Assembly: GCA_013176395.1 (NCBI GenBank)
Contig: JABMLP010000002.1
Span: 1,798,001 to 1,862,000, forward strand
Source: Venturia oleaginea
Taxonomy: Eukaryota > Ascomycota > Dothideomycetes > Venturiales > Venturiaceae
Length of the DNA stretch: 64,000 nucleotides
Direction: 5' to 3'
Shown in pieces: positions 32,925 to 44,834 of this stretch. The notes under the pieces were generated by a model, which saw only the letters and a list, made by a program, of their open reading frames with translations, was not told the origin of the DNA and searched no databases. The position numbers were made by a program, and so were the translations under genes. Each line of letters begins with the position of its first letter. Position 1 is the first letter of the stretch.

Positions 32925-35098
32925 ATGACCACAACCGCTATGGCTGAAGAGAACGGACTTGGAGCGCGACCTCCGCCGCAGTACCCAGATCCTCAAACAT
33001 ACCCGTCGCCACAGATGAGACCAACTTACGCGTGGCCACCTGCCCAAGGCCAATCCAACGACGCCTACCGACAATCGCCTGGACAATTGAGCGCTCCGCT
33101 GCCGCCTGTAAACCTGCCTCCACTACGCTCCATTGACCCTCAATCGCAGTCCCAACCTCCGGCGCTTCCTCCGTCGCACCATAATGAAGCCGCTGCTCAA
33201 CAGCAAGGACAGCCGATGCCCGGATACTATCCTCCTCCACCACCTCCTCCCAACCTTCAACACCACAACCAAACGTCGGCGCCGCAGTTGATGCGCTACG
33301 CGCCAATTCCTCAGGGTGATGCACATATGATGACGGGCAGTCGACACAAGAAGGAGATCAAACGGCGCACAAAGACGGGATGTCTCACCTGTCGGAAGCG
33401 CAGAATAAAGGTAAGCCGATTCCCTCTCGAGAATGGAGATGCCTTCGATGCTAGTGGCGGATGCAGCCGCCGTGAAGCGAGGAACTCCAACGTGCGAACC
33501 TCTCGAGACCTCACCCCACAAACAAACCTTCCATTTTCCTTCCACTAACTGACATCGTGGTTGCAGTGCGACGAGCAACATCCTGCCTGCCGAAACTGCC
33601 AAAAGAGCAAACGCGACTGTCTAGGCTACGACCCCATATTCAAGCAACAGAGTGGCCCTCAACAGCTTCAACCTGCTCCAAGTGCTTCACCATCTTCAAC
33701 GTCGTCTACGCCTGCCGCCCTTTCCGCTCCTCCGTCAAATTTCCGTCTGTTCAATCAAGCTACTCACCTCGAATAAGTAGTGGACACACGCCCAGTTTGT
33801 CAACACATCCACCACATTCGGCATACCCGCCACCACCACGATCACATCACGCCCCACAACAACAACAGCAACAACATTCCTACGAATATACATCGGCAAT
33901 AGACCCAGCACTGGCCGGTACTGAAGTTGCGGGTTCCGCTCCACCTTCACATCACCCTTCACACGATCAGTACAGTAGAAGAACTCCTCCACCGAGCACC
34001 ATTGCCCACTCATTACCGCCAATAAAGATGGAGAAGAAGCAAGGTATGCACGGTTAAGGCGCAATGCCTTGCAGTTTTCTCTCTGCTCCGACGACTTGAG
34101 GGGAAGCAGTGTTCAAGAGAATTTAGTTTGCATTTTTGGGATTGAGTGGGGTGCAACTAGCCTCTTTGTTCATTGAGTCTCTCTCATATCCGGGCCTGTT
34201 GCTTATACCATGTATACTCTTGCTAACCAGTAACTTAGCAAGGGTGATACGCATTGAGGAGCTGTTCTCGGCTGAGCGGCATGGGGCATTAGATGTCCCA
34301 ACACAGACTGAAGATATTCCTGCCGACACAATGAACGAAATCAAGAGCATATATACCAATGATTACGCACCTGGTCTTTGTGGTATCCTGGAGACTTCTT
34401 GGTTCTCCACGTCAGGCTGGGCACGACTGAGCGCGAACAAGGCCATCTGCCAGCAAATGGCGCAGCTGATTGAATTATTCAAGCGCCCTGCTGGTGGCGC
34501 TGCAGGCTACGAGCAGGAAGTTCGATGCCAGGCAGCAGAAACCAAGGTAGTTTGGCAGCTCCTAAACCTGATCCGACCGCCAACAGTCACAAGCAACGGC
34601 ACAAATGGGTCCAACTCTCCCATGACACTAGATCTCGAAGAGGGCATGAAACGCCTCGACGTACTCGAAGCTTTGCTCACAAAGCACATATTGGAGCCAA
34701 ACCGCCTGACCGAGCTTGTGTATCCTTCTGACATTTCACTAGAGAAGACTCGCGAAATTGAGTTCTGGAGGTCACTTGGCACTTTCGTCTCTCGTCGAAG
34801 CGACGATGCAAGCGCGGCACAACTACTAGATAACGCGTTACGTCAATGTCGGGACAACCTATTCTCCAAGGAAAATCGTGACGTTCTCTACTCGGGAATG
34901 GTAGCGCGACACGTTGGAGCCCGTGTGACTGAGTTCCCAGATCAAATCCTTCCAGTTGGACCCGGGGGAGAAGATAACGACTTCAACAAACTTTACATCG
35001 CCAAAACCTTCTTGTCGGAACAGGCGGCGCATAAAGGCACCAACAATGCTATCATGAGAATATGCGATATGATTAGCAGGTCATGGTCGGTGCAATAG
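32925..35098 (+). CDS. Zn(II)2Cys6 transcription factor (apparent frameshift in exon 2)
   Basis: Exon 1 32925-33410: a Pro/Gln-rich N-terminus, then basic KKEIKRRTKTGCLTCRKRRIK. Intron 33411-33566 interrupts the zinc cluster at the usual place. Exon 2 33567-34043 continues CDEQHPACRNCQKSKRDC, completing CX2CX6C...CX2CX6C, then a low-complexity Ser/Pro/Gln region. Exon 3 34239-35098 (joined in phase, KKQ|ARVIRIEELFS) is a ~285-aa helical C-terminal regulatory region. Near 33741 the frame must shift by one (CAAATTTCCG would read through with one more T), so either the consensus has lost a T or the gene is broken. It acts in the nucleus; targets are unknown. Confidence 0.75.
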
Positions 35099-36324
35099 CG
35101 CCTCTAGCTGGCATTTTTCCTCCCTTAGATTTCTCAATAAAACAGAATTATTTGTAGATGGTACAGGTGGTGAGGTCGAGTCCCAGCTGATGACAGTGTA
35201 CGAATATAATGGTGGCTCTTTACTGCAGGATTTGCGCTGATTGTTCTGGGTTCGTCGAAGTTTTCTACGCCCGGCTCGTGAGCATTGGGAACATGTCATG
35301 GATATGGCTATTACTGAGGTTACTTCTTTCCTGCACGCTTCTATACGCTTCTACGGAGGCTCATTTGTTTCATCGCTAAAAAGAATGGTCTTAGCATTAG
35401 TATATGGGTAGGATCTGCTTGGAATTGCGCTGTTCATCCACGATGGGTGGATGAATGGCTGGACTACCATGGGACGGTCAATTGACGGAGTGCGCTACTT
35501 GATACCAGATTTGTTTGTGCCGGCTATGAAAAGTCATTGCTGTGTTGTTTCCTTGCGGCATGGTCCTCTTGCAAGTCTGGAGAAAGAAACGTGGAGGTTC
35601 TGCAGTGACAACACGACCACGAGGCTTTCTGGTTGGTATAGAGACCATGAACATGAGTGGAGCCTCCATCTCCAACTCGGCAGCAGCTTCTGCACATTTA
35701 AGATGAGGTGTTAATGTTCCGTGACAGGTAGGCTTAGGTTTGGCAGGAATGGATGGCCTCATACAACCTGGCTTCTGAATGTATGGCAACCCGAGTGCTG
35801 AATTCCGCCAAATGGCCCCTGAAAATTCGAGCACAGTGATTCCTTGATGACCACAGACAAAGCCTTGGTATGGCTTACCTTGGATTCGACGTTGAGATTG
35901 ACCTGCTGTGATACTTTGGTCCCTACTTCGAGATATGATGAGCGACATGATCTGTTGTGCTTATGGTGTTGTGCGGGTGACGGTATGCTTCTCACAACAA
36001 TCGGCAATCAGTAAAGAGCTTGGTCTCGAGTGAATGCTGAATGTGCACTGCAAAGCTGAAAGCCTGGAAGGCTGGAAGGGCCGAATTGCCGTTATGTTGG
36101 AGAGGCAGAAGGTTTGGGTCGACATAGACCACCCCTCTTTGTACTACTGGCGCTTGAACACCGAGTGCTCACAGCTGACTAACCTTTATCATTTGATCCC
36201 GCGCGGATTGTGTCAGGCCCTGCAATATGTACTCAAGTCATGGGACATAAGTTATTCATATCGCAGTGGCTCTATTGAATCCCTGGCCTTCGATAAGACC
36301 TGAAAATCGGATCAACGCGATCAC
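35099..36324. other. Intergenic
   Basis: No gene recognised. Several short ORFs overlap on both strands without domain character. Confidence 0.5.
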
Positions 36325-36643
36325 TTATTGAGGTTTGTGCATCAACGTGGACAATCAACAGGTTTTTGAGTGACTAAGTGAGTGATTCTGAGAGCTCTGC
36401 CCTATAGCAAAGCCTAGCCAAAATACGTAGATTAATTAATTCCGACCCCGCCGGTAAATAAGAACGCCTTTAAAAAGGCTTGGTATAACTAACTAACTCT
36501 GAAGCGGTCCTATCCGAGTCCTTGGCCGTCAATACATCATCCTATCGTAGACTAGAATTGCGGGCGTTGCTCTCTCTCAGATTCACTCACTCAGTCACTC
36601 AAAAATCCGTGGATGTTCCACGTTGATGCACAAACCACAATAA
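36325..36643. mobile_element. MITE with ~75-bp terminal inverted repeats
   Basis: The left arm TTATTGAGGTTTGTGCATCA... (36325-36400) and the reverse complement of the right arm (about 36566-36643, TTATTGTGGTTTGTGCATCA...) match over about 75 bp, including GATTTTTGAGTGACTnAGTGAGTGA-like sequence. The 319-bp element has no coding capacity. No clear target duplication is visible, so the superfamily is not assigned. Confidence 0.75.
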
Positions 36644-36905
36644 ATATCGATATTAACATGCCGTGGAAACTTGCCAAAGTGGCCTCGAATCCAGGGATTA
36701 AATAGATTACGCCGAATAGGACCGGCTAGGTAGCTGAATCAAACGATTAATAAACTCAGTCCATTGCCTACAGTACAATATACATATTTATTGGTGAAAT
36801 ACATTACAAAAGTTAGGTTGAACTTATTAAACTTCATGAAATTAGAAATAAGTTATCTAATAGAATGTTGCGGATACTGTCACGTGGAACGTTTAGTGAT
36901 ATGTA

Positions 36906-38730
36906 ACGTAATCCACCATGGAGCGGTACACATTTTCGTATCCTCATCAATTACTCTATTATGCACCAATAAATCTCTCATTTTTAAATATTTCTATCTA
37001 TATTTCTGACAGTTGACTGCAAAATGGTCACCACTGCGACAAATAAAACAAGTAATTACAATGTTCTCCTCTTCATTTGGTGATTCTTCCTCAATATAAG
37101 GCTCTTGATCAACCTGGTTACTGCTAATAACCGAAGCTTCTTTAGAAAGTTGAAGTAAGCTTGAGCCCTCTGCAACAGTTAAAGCGCTTGATTGACTAAT
37201 ATATCTCCTTTTTAGTTGCCTCTTTCGCTTCTGCCTCTCGTTTGCAGCCCTTAATTTCTCATTTTCCGCAGCTAGTAAAGCGGCGCCTTGCATCGCGATC
37301 TGGCAGCCCTTGACAAGCTGATTAAGGGCCTGATCTGTTGGTCTTGGTGGACTTTTTGAACGTCTCTTAAGATAGCCTTTGATTGTAGCTACCTGCAGCT
37401 CTAACTGGGTTAGATTCTGAGATGTTTCTGGTTGCCATTGCTCTTGGTTTGCGGCCAAGGGCGCTGTAGGGGTAGATGGCCTAATCTGGATGGTTGAAAG
37501 TACCTGATCTGGATCAAGAGGTACGAGACCGGCAGCAGTGAAGCTGCGTTGAATATTGCTTATTGTGAGGGCACTAATTCGAGCAATTTTAAAGGTGTGA
37601 AGAAACTCAATGTTGTCGATATGATTTATGCCAAGCCTCATATATTCCGAGACTTGTTGGCCATAGGTACGCTTGAGGACCGAAAAACAACCAATATCGA
37701 GAGGTTGAAGAAGATGTGATGAATGCGGTGGCATACAAAGAGTAATAATCATCCCGTCTGCAAAAAATTGATCAAATTCTGGCGTTGCGTGGCTGCCGTG
37801 GCCATCCAGAATTAGTAGTCGATAACTACCAACCTTTCTTGCAGCTGTATTTGGCTCGAAAACCTCTTTTAGCCAATGTAATCCAAGCTGGTCATTAGTC
37901 CATCCATTTGTACTCAAAGCGATTGTCCAATCAGGCGGTATATTGTTGTTTTCGTACCAAGATGATATATGTACCTTGCCTTTGAAGATCACCATCGGCG
38001 GGAGGCTCCAACCCAGCGCATTGATCGATTCGATTGCCGTAACCCATTCGCGATCGCCAGGCTGTAATTGAGGGGGTCTGCCACGCCTATCTGAGGCAGT
38101 AACTACGCGTGAGGTACTTGCAAGGCCCATTGCAAAGCCGGTTTCGTCGAAGTTGTAGATATCGTTATTGAGGATGCCGTATTTAGCGATTGTGTTTTGT
38201 ACAAGCCGAAACCAGGCCCCAATAAGGACTGGATCTTCGCATCTCGCCCTTTGATTATCGTAGCTGCGTGAATATCGCGATTTGAGGCTAGGGCGGCGGT
38301 TGATGTATCGCTGAGGCTAATTGACACCGATTTTGCAATCTGAGCCTACACGCTGCTCGAGTACGATTTTTGCCGCATCGCGTACCCCAGTAACGGTCAA
38401 TGGATAACCTCTTTCATCCATAGATAGTATCCAATGCTCAACGACCTCCTCTTCCGTATCCGTAAGCTTTTGGCAATTTGGGGGCGAATCGACGCGTGAA
38501 GCGCGTCCGCGAAGGCGGGAGGCAAGGGAAGTAAATGGGACAGAATAGGCATCAGCGGCCTTTCGAATACTTGGAAAATGGCCTTTCAAATAAGCGTCAT
38601 GAGCAAGGAGTAGTTGACCCTCTTTCTGGGCCTTTGTATTGACTAGTTGTGGTGGCATTGTGGGTTAATCGATGAGGATACGAAAATGTGTACCACTCGG
38701 TGGTGTGTACCGCTCGATGGTGGATTACGT
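36906..38730 (-). mobile_element. Near-intact Fot1-like (pogo) DNA transposon, 1,825 bp
   Basis: Termini ACGTAATCCACCATGGAGCG... (left) and ...CGATGGTGGATTACGT (right) are inverted, flanked by TA (36904-36905 and 38731-38732). The left arm carries one subterminal motif (GAGCGGTACAC); the right arm carries two. Length, TA target and a single long transposase gene fit the Fot1 group of pogo elements. It lies directly beside an LTR (38739). Confidence 0.92.
36994..38658 (-). pseudogene. Fot1-like DDE transposase with a single in-frame TAG
   Basis: One frame of 555 codons from ATG 38658 to the stop at 36994, interrupted only by TAG at 38317-38319 (codon 114), in a context where relatives have Trp (VN-W-...-RF). 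The N-terminus has the psq HTH and the CENP-B-like domain. The catalytic domain has NFDETGFAMG (D171), LLILDGHGSH (D285) and QPLDIGCF (D321), i.e. a DD35D triad. The C-terminus has a CFICRSGDHFAVNC zinc knuckle. TGG to TAG is a G-to-A change, the kind RIP leaves, but one change is weak evidence. The lesion is probably recent. Confidence 0.9.
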
Positions 38731-38738
38731 TAGTAAGT

Positions 38739-39071
38739 TGTTACACGGGATCGGGAGGATCATGTGAACGCTCGAGCCTTGGCAAAGCGAGCGCTCGACA
38801 CGCTCGATTGCGAGCGTTGCGAGCGCAGGATTTCTTAGGAGATAGATCTCTATATATAGGACGAGACTCTGCTCCCTCAGTGTCTCGTATCTTCACTCTC
38901 TAGTTACTTCGCTATTGCTTTTAGTTACTTAGCACAATTCACGACTCTTATATCTTGCAAGCTTCGCTTCACTTGTTTGATACGAAATTGTCGCCCCGGA
39001 CCACTTGAGCCCTACTGTACGGATTAGCCAAATCCAGCTAGATTACTTTGAGTCATAGCCTCTGCGTAACA
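38739..39071 (+). mobile_element. LTR, copy 2 of the TGTTAC...GTAACA family
   Basis: Starts TGTTACACGGGATCGG and ends CTCTGCGTAACA, so the ends are the inverted TGTTAC/GTAACA expected of an LTR. It shares the R-U5 half with 31219-31462 (TATA-like CTATATATAGG near 38849), while the first ~90 bp differ (a GAGCG-rich stretch). No adjoining internal retrotransposon sequence was recognised; it is probably a solo LTR. Confidence 0.7.
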
Positions 39072-39216
39072 AGCTTATCGATGTCGATCTTAACTCTTAA
39101 GTTGCTAGGGGTCAAATTACAATATAAAGCTAATATCGTAATTCTTGGAGGCTATGGGAATACTGGATTAGGTTAGTGAATGCTCTGACCAAATGACGTA
39201 CGCTGATTCTACAGCT

Positions 39217-39913
39217 TGTTACGGGGAACTCGTTTCTCAACACAGTTGATTATATCAAGACCTTCTTGACACCTGTGTTCTCTTGTTCTGGTCCGCGGGT
39301 TTGGGGTAAGGGTTATATCAGTCTGGAAGTACTTACCTTAAGTACTTTCCCTTGCGCAGGTCCTTTGGAGGCTCACTAGATCCTAGCCGTCCGATGTATC
39401 TCCAAATTCAATTGTCGTCTAACCGATTTGATCCTCAGATCAATCCTGAACGCTTTTCGGTTAGTATGAAGGTTGGGAGTGGGCTTGCTTCGTATGCATA
39501 TGACTTGTGCTTGATTGTATCTAAGTAAAAAGTCGTTACTGTGGTAGGTTGAAGAAGCTCCTTTGTGAGAAACATAACATGAGATAATCACGAAGAGAGA
39601 AAGGAAAGTCCGTCCAACGTCCTCCCTATATACCCTTCTGGTTCTGGGTGCCAAGGTGTATTCCCACACCTCTTGGCCTTTTCCCACACTTCCCACACCT
39701 GTAAGCCTTGCCAAGACCTGTGGGAACTGTGGGAATATCACGTGATTTCTGCACGTACTATTCTCCTTTATTACTGACCCCGTCGCACCAGTCTCATCCT
39801 GTGTGCTCGAAGAATTCCCCTCCATTATCAGTCCTAGCAATAACTTCTTATCATCCAACCATTCTTTGCGAGTCCTGCCTTCATGCTCTTCAGCCTTGAG
39901 GTGATCTGTAACA
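39217..39913 (+). mobile_element. Solo LTR, inverted relative of the LTR in the tandem array
   Basis: Starts TGTTACGGGGAACTCG and ends GGTGATCTGTAACA. It aligns in reverse to 13383-14234 and 27676-28527, but has an extra ~110 bp (about 39520-39640, with CTATATACCC, a possible TATA) and lacks the ~270-bp insertion of the array copies. Reading frames shared by the copies (minus strand 39376-39858) have no recognisable domain. Confidence 0.7.
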
Positions 39914-40391
39914 AGCCTCTCAGAGAGAGGCGGATCCTAATTTCGGTGAGTAATACTTTCTTCTTCGAGCGAGCCGTGCATCTGTGACAGATCTACTATT
40001 AGATGAAAGATAAGCGAGTTGGATGTCACTTCGATGAGCACTGATGTTAAACTTGGTTCCCCGCCCATGTTATTTTGTGGACAGCTTAGTACTGCTACAC
40101 ACAGAATGAGACTGATAGTAAGCTCTATGCTTCGTGGTCTTCGCTCTGCAACGACGCCTTGTATCACCGTGGCTGTCCAAAGTAAGCTGCGAATTGGCAG
40201 TTGAACGAGATGCCGTGTTCAACTCTTGTGGGCCAGCTAGAGCTTCACACAAACATGAAAAGGACGGCAGTCGTCCATAACCATCTAGATTGGACAAAAA
40301 ACTGTTCAATGTCACCAGCAACCAATACTACGTCCCAGCCACCATCAAGAAGTGAGGTTAGGCCCTAGCCACCAACGGCCGACCTGCTATC
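39914..40391. other. Intergenic
   Basis: No gene and no recognisable retrotransposon internal domain next to the LTR. Confidence 0.45.
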
Positions 40392-40979
40392 ATGCTCACA
40401 CTTTTCTATCTCCTGCATGTGGTACTTGGCGCGGTCTTGCAAGAATGAACTGAACTACCGAACTGTACCGGAAGCATCAGCACACCTCATTGTACCTTGA
40501 GCGTAAGCATTCCGTTAATAGGAATAGATGGATCGTGACTAACTGTTCCGAGTTCGACGGGACCCCCACACATTATTCAGAAGAGGGACGATGCGGAATC
40601 ATCCTGTTTTGACCTTGAGAGCTTTTATTGCGGATGTATGATTTTCGACCCCGTGACGCAGAGCACTCCCGCTATTGGCTGCGAAGTTACTTTGACGCCG
40701 TTCGATTTGGGCAATGTGGCTAGGAGACCTCGTACTATTACTTTTACGTATCCGGGCGGCTTGATGAATGGAGCGTCTGTTGCTATGCAGTTGGTTGATG
40801 TGGGCCATAGCGACAGGAGGATTTCAAATGTCTGTCGAAAGTTCAACGCGAAGGTTGTGCAGATTGATTTAGTTCGGGTCAAAAATCATGAGCCGGGAAC
40901 TCAAGATACGATCGAGCGGTCTTTGATTACCCAGAGATATTCGCGGTTGATAGTCCTCTTAGGAGACATTGCTTGTTAG
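40392..40979 (+). pseudogene. Decayed secreted-protein paralogue
   Basis: Exon 1 40392-40502 encodes a signal peptide (MLTLFYLLHVVLGAVLQE), then an in-frame TGA (40446-40448), then a Cys-rich segment PNCTGSISTPHCTLS. Intron 40503-40580 is GTAAGC...TGACTAAC...CAG, in the same position as in the 240-aa gene at 26162. Exon 2 40581-40979 begins KRDDAESSCFDLESFYCGC and contains the same CFDL-SFY..C...C...LTP...ITFT module. The central ~85 residues of the longer paralogue are absent. The only lesion seen is the TGA at codon 19; a sequencing error or an alternative start cannot be excluded. Confidence 0.6.
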
Positions 40980-42412
40980 TCTGACCGAACACATCCCTTC
41001 CTTGGCTTGAACGTAGGTAATGTTTATGCGCGGGAAGACTTTGCGTCGTTAGTTCCGCTCCGGGCTCACAGTTTGGCCCTACGGAATGCGGATGTAGGAT
41101 GGCGATTCCGAAGGAGTGAGTCCTCGGATTTATAGAAGTGGATAGTCGTAGTCTAAATTTCAATCGGCTATCCCTGAGCTTATCGTCCGATCAAGCTCAG
41201 CCTTAGCCTCCAAGCCTCGGTCTGAACAAGCATATGAGGCTTCTTGACCGAGTGTGATAGTCCCCAGGAGGGCTTGCGAAGATCTCGGGTTCGAAGAGCT
41301 CTTCCCCTAGATTTAAGCCTTGCCTCAGATGCTAATTACTCAGCCAAGATGGCGGGGAAAGCATTACTCAGGCTCCCGCTTGCAAGAACAATCACAAGTG
41401 CGACGGTAGAGTGAATGGATAGGATCAACCTTGGCGAAGGTGCTATAGGTCAGCCTCATGGAGTAGAAACGAGTAAGGCTTGACGGAACAGAAATAATAC
41501 ACGAATCCCCCGCGTTGGACTATGACATGTAGTCTTTTCGGGAACAAGTCCGACGGCTTTGGCATGTTTTTTGCTCGAAGGATTACAGATCTTGTGACGA
41601 TGTGGGCGAAAGCCATCCACAGCTTCACCTCCAATCTCAACACACTTCTTCGCCAACGTGATCTGTCACCCGCCAACGATAGCGCCCGCATCTTATTTAG
41701 AACCCGGTGCGCGAACTAGCTCTTCGGCGAAGGCTCTTTAAAATGCTTAGCATCCACCTCCGCAGTCGGGTATCCCCCAGATTGCTGTTAGCCGGGCCCT
41801 GATTGCTGGAAAAACCAGCTTGTGTGAGCTGTCTGGGCAATACACCACGAGCCAACACGCTTCCATCCATGAGCCGGTGCACTACTGCATCTCAAGTCCT
41901 TGTCTGCTGACGGCAGCACTTTTTGCTTGCATGCATGATGCGAACAGCGGCCCAGCCGAATCCAGGGGTTCTCCTCAAGCGATCATGAAGGCGAACTAAG
42001 ATTTTCTGGGGTAAGGGATGCAACTCGACAGACGACCAAGGTTGATTGGTTAAGCAATCCCAGAGCTCTGGACTTCAAGGTAGGCCTGCGCCTTTCTCGT
42101 CTTGACCATTTCGGAATAACTTCTGGATGAAGGTGAATGAGCCATGGCACTTTGTACGTAGTAAGGAATATATTAATACGGGATACTCTGCCGGCCAAAC
42201 AGCGCGGATCGTTTATTTGTCTGCTCATAATCCTGCTGGGCGTCTTCTAGCGACAAGTCCGCCATCCATAGTCTGGACCTCTGGCCTTTGTCTTAAGCGA
42301 TAATTATTTCCCATCATTTCCTTACTTGGTTCTGTCGTGATTCGTTTCATTGCCCTGTCTACTGAGGACTGCTCTCGTCTTCTGTTAGGGCTACGAGAAC
42401 GAAAACATCATT
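40980..42412. other. Intergenic
   Basis: No gene recognised. The last ~400 bp are the probable promoter of the sugar transporter. Confidence 0.5.
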
Positions 42413-44189
42413 ATGCAGCCGAAACGGGTATACACTTGGTTTGTCTCACAACTCGAATCTTTAACCACTGACTGTCTAACAATGCACCTAGGTATGCCTC
42501 CATGGTAGCAGCCTCGTGTATGGTTCTATACGGATATGACAATTCAACCTTCAACGCCATCTCAGGATCCAAGAACTGGGACAAATACTTCGATCACATT
42601 GTAAGCTGAAGAATTGTTGGAGACGGAATGATTCGGAAGAAGCTAACGAGCATCAGAAATCAGACACGAAGAAGTCCAATTTATACGCCTCCCTGAACAC
42701 CGCATACTATGTAGGAGCCATTGTAGCAGGATGGCTCTTCGCTGGACCTATTGCTGATCGGTTTGGACGACGAGTGGGAATGGCAACTGGTGCTGGATTA
42801 GTTATCATTGCCACCTTCATGCAATGCTTCGGTCCTAGGGGTAACATCGGTCTCTTCATTGGGGGTCGAGTACTCGTCGGAATGGGTCAGGGTGTGGCGT
42901 GCACGGCAGGGCCAGCTTACATTAATGAGATTGCTCCGGCAGAAGTTCGAGGAAAGATCATGTCGTTTTGGCAGATGTTTTACTCGGTCGGCTCGTTCAT
43001 CGCTTACTGGGTAAGAATCTCAGTCGTAACATTTGCTAAATCATTCTGACAGCTCAATCTAGGTCGGTTATGCCTGCCAGAAGCACAAGTCAACATTGGG
43101 TGACTGGGATTGGAAGACCATCGTCATTTTCCAACTTCTCGTCCCTATCTTTATCGTGTCTACCATCTTCACACTCCCAGAAACCCCTCGATGGTATATC
43201 CAGCATGGCGACCGTGTAGCCGACGCCCGCCGCTCTCTCCAGAAAGTGCGTGACTCTGAGGAAGATGTCGAAAACGAACTGACGGCTATCCGCGAAGCCA
43301 TCGAATTCGAGAAGGAAGCAATTTCAAGTAGCTACTCCGCTCTCTGGAAGGATCCCTCCGTACGCAAGCGTCTACTGATCGCTTTCGCCCTGAACGCTGG
43401 ACAACAACTCACTGGGCAAGGAACTTTGAACACCTACAGTACCATCGTGTATCAGAAAGTTTTCTCCAGCGCAGACACCATCTTCCTGATCAACGCTATG
43501 AACGCCACACTAGCCATTTTCTTCACCCTCAACGCCACATGGACAGTTGATCGCTACGGTAGAAAATTCCTTTTCATCCTCGGTGCCATTGGAATGGGAT
43601 TCTGCATGGTCATCGTTGCAACAGTCTACACCCAAACCCCCGCTCTACCAAACTCCAAAACAGCTACGCTTCCCGATGGTGTCAAGACGAGACCAGTCGG
43701 AATAGCAATCGTGTTCATCTTCTTTCTCTTTTCTTTCTTCTGTAAGTCTCCCCGCCTTTTCAGATTGCCCAGTTGTCATCTAACGCGTACTCAGACAAAC
43801 CATCCTGGGGCGCAACAACCTGGATCTGGACATCGGAAATTTTCTCCATGAACATCCGCGCGCAGGCCGTCGGCATGGCTTCCCAGACCCAGAACATCGC
43901 AAACATTGTCTGTCAACAATTCTTCCCCATCTTCCTAAACAAGGAGGGATTCTACGCCTTCTACATGTTTGCTGGTATCAATATTGGCCTGGCCGTGTTT
44001 GTATGGTTCGTTGTTCCCGAGACGAAGAATATCCCGTTGGAAGAGATTGATGTGCTATTCGGAGGCTCGAATCATGTCGATCGTGCTGCGTTCTTGGAGG
44101 GGAAGGAGGGAAGTATGATAGAACTGAAGGAGAGACAACTCAGCGATACCACAGTAGAGGAACATATGGTTCATCCCAAGAAGGCTTGA
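42413..44189 (+). CDS. MFS sugar transporter (hexose/lactose-permease type)
   Basis: Five exons: 42413-42438, 42492-42600, 42657-43010, 43063-43741, 43795-44189, totalling 1563 nt (520 aa). Sugar-porter signatures: the loop 2-3 motif GPIADRFGRRVG, the PETPRW motif after TM6 (FTLPETPRWYIQHG), QQLTGQGTLNTYS in TM7, DRYGRKF between TM8 and TM9, and PETKNIPLEEID after TM12. About twelve membrane segments are visible. It is a plasma-membrane proton/sugar symporter or facilitator; the substrate is not determinable. All four intron junctions keep the frame. No frameshift is seen, so the gene looks functional. Confidence 0.92.
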
Positions 44190-44834
44190 TGGGAAGTTAT
44201 GACGGGCATTTCGGCGTTTGGGCTGATCTGATGGGCTAGTGGTACATATGATGAGTAGATAGGAATTTGGTAATTATTAGTATCCGATCTTTATCTTGTA
44301 AATGAAGAGCTTGATAGGAATATAGTAACCTTTCCAAATTCTAAAGGATGCATCACGGAAGTCGCAGATGTCAATCTTCCATCATTGTCAACCTAGTCCT
44401 TGGGATATGCGAACCCCGCTTTCATCCACAACTCTCTCGTAATCCACGTACGGGAAGGCATGATTGCCTGACTTTTGTGATCACCACCGCTACTCAGTGG
44501 AAGGCTCGCCGTCAGTACGAGGTGTTTCTCAAAAAAGAAAAGGAAAAACAGGAGAAAGAGGACATGGCAGAAGGTGCTCGTGAAAAACGTGCTCCTCAAA
44601 CGAGGAGCATTGCAATCAAGGGAATTATCTCCACACCAAGTAATCTTTTTCAATGCGCTCAACTTCGTACAGGGCTGCTCCCGCTCCACGTCAGGTCCAT
44701 GTAACTGGCGCCAAATTTCCATCATACCAAATCATCATTTGCGAACCCCAGACTTAAACATCCACTCTCGCGCATCCACTTCAAGTAATTGGTCGGCAGA
44801 TCGCCACGAAGCTTGCAGTATTCGACTCATCCTT
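44190..44834. other. Convergent intergenic
   Basis: 3' regions of the sugar transporter and of the MULE-split gene; no gene recognised. Confidence 0.5.

Noticed and set aside
39376..39858. 160-aa ORF conserved between LTR copies as a protein gene
   Set aside because: It lies wholly inside the LTR, differs by large in-frame and out-of-frame indels from the array copy and has no gag/pol character.
44348..44704. 118-aa Lys/Glu-rich ORF downstream of the sugar transporter
   Set aside because: Low-complexity coiled-coil-like stretch without start context or domain; equally long ORF on the opposite strand.
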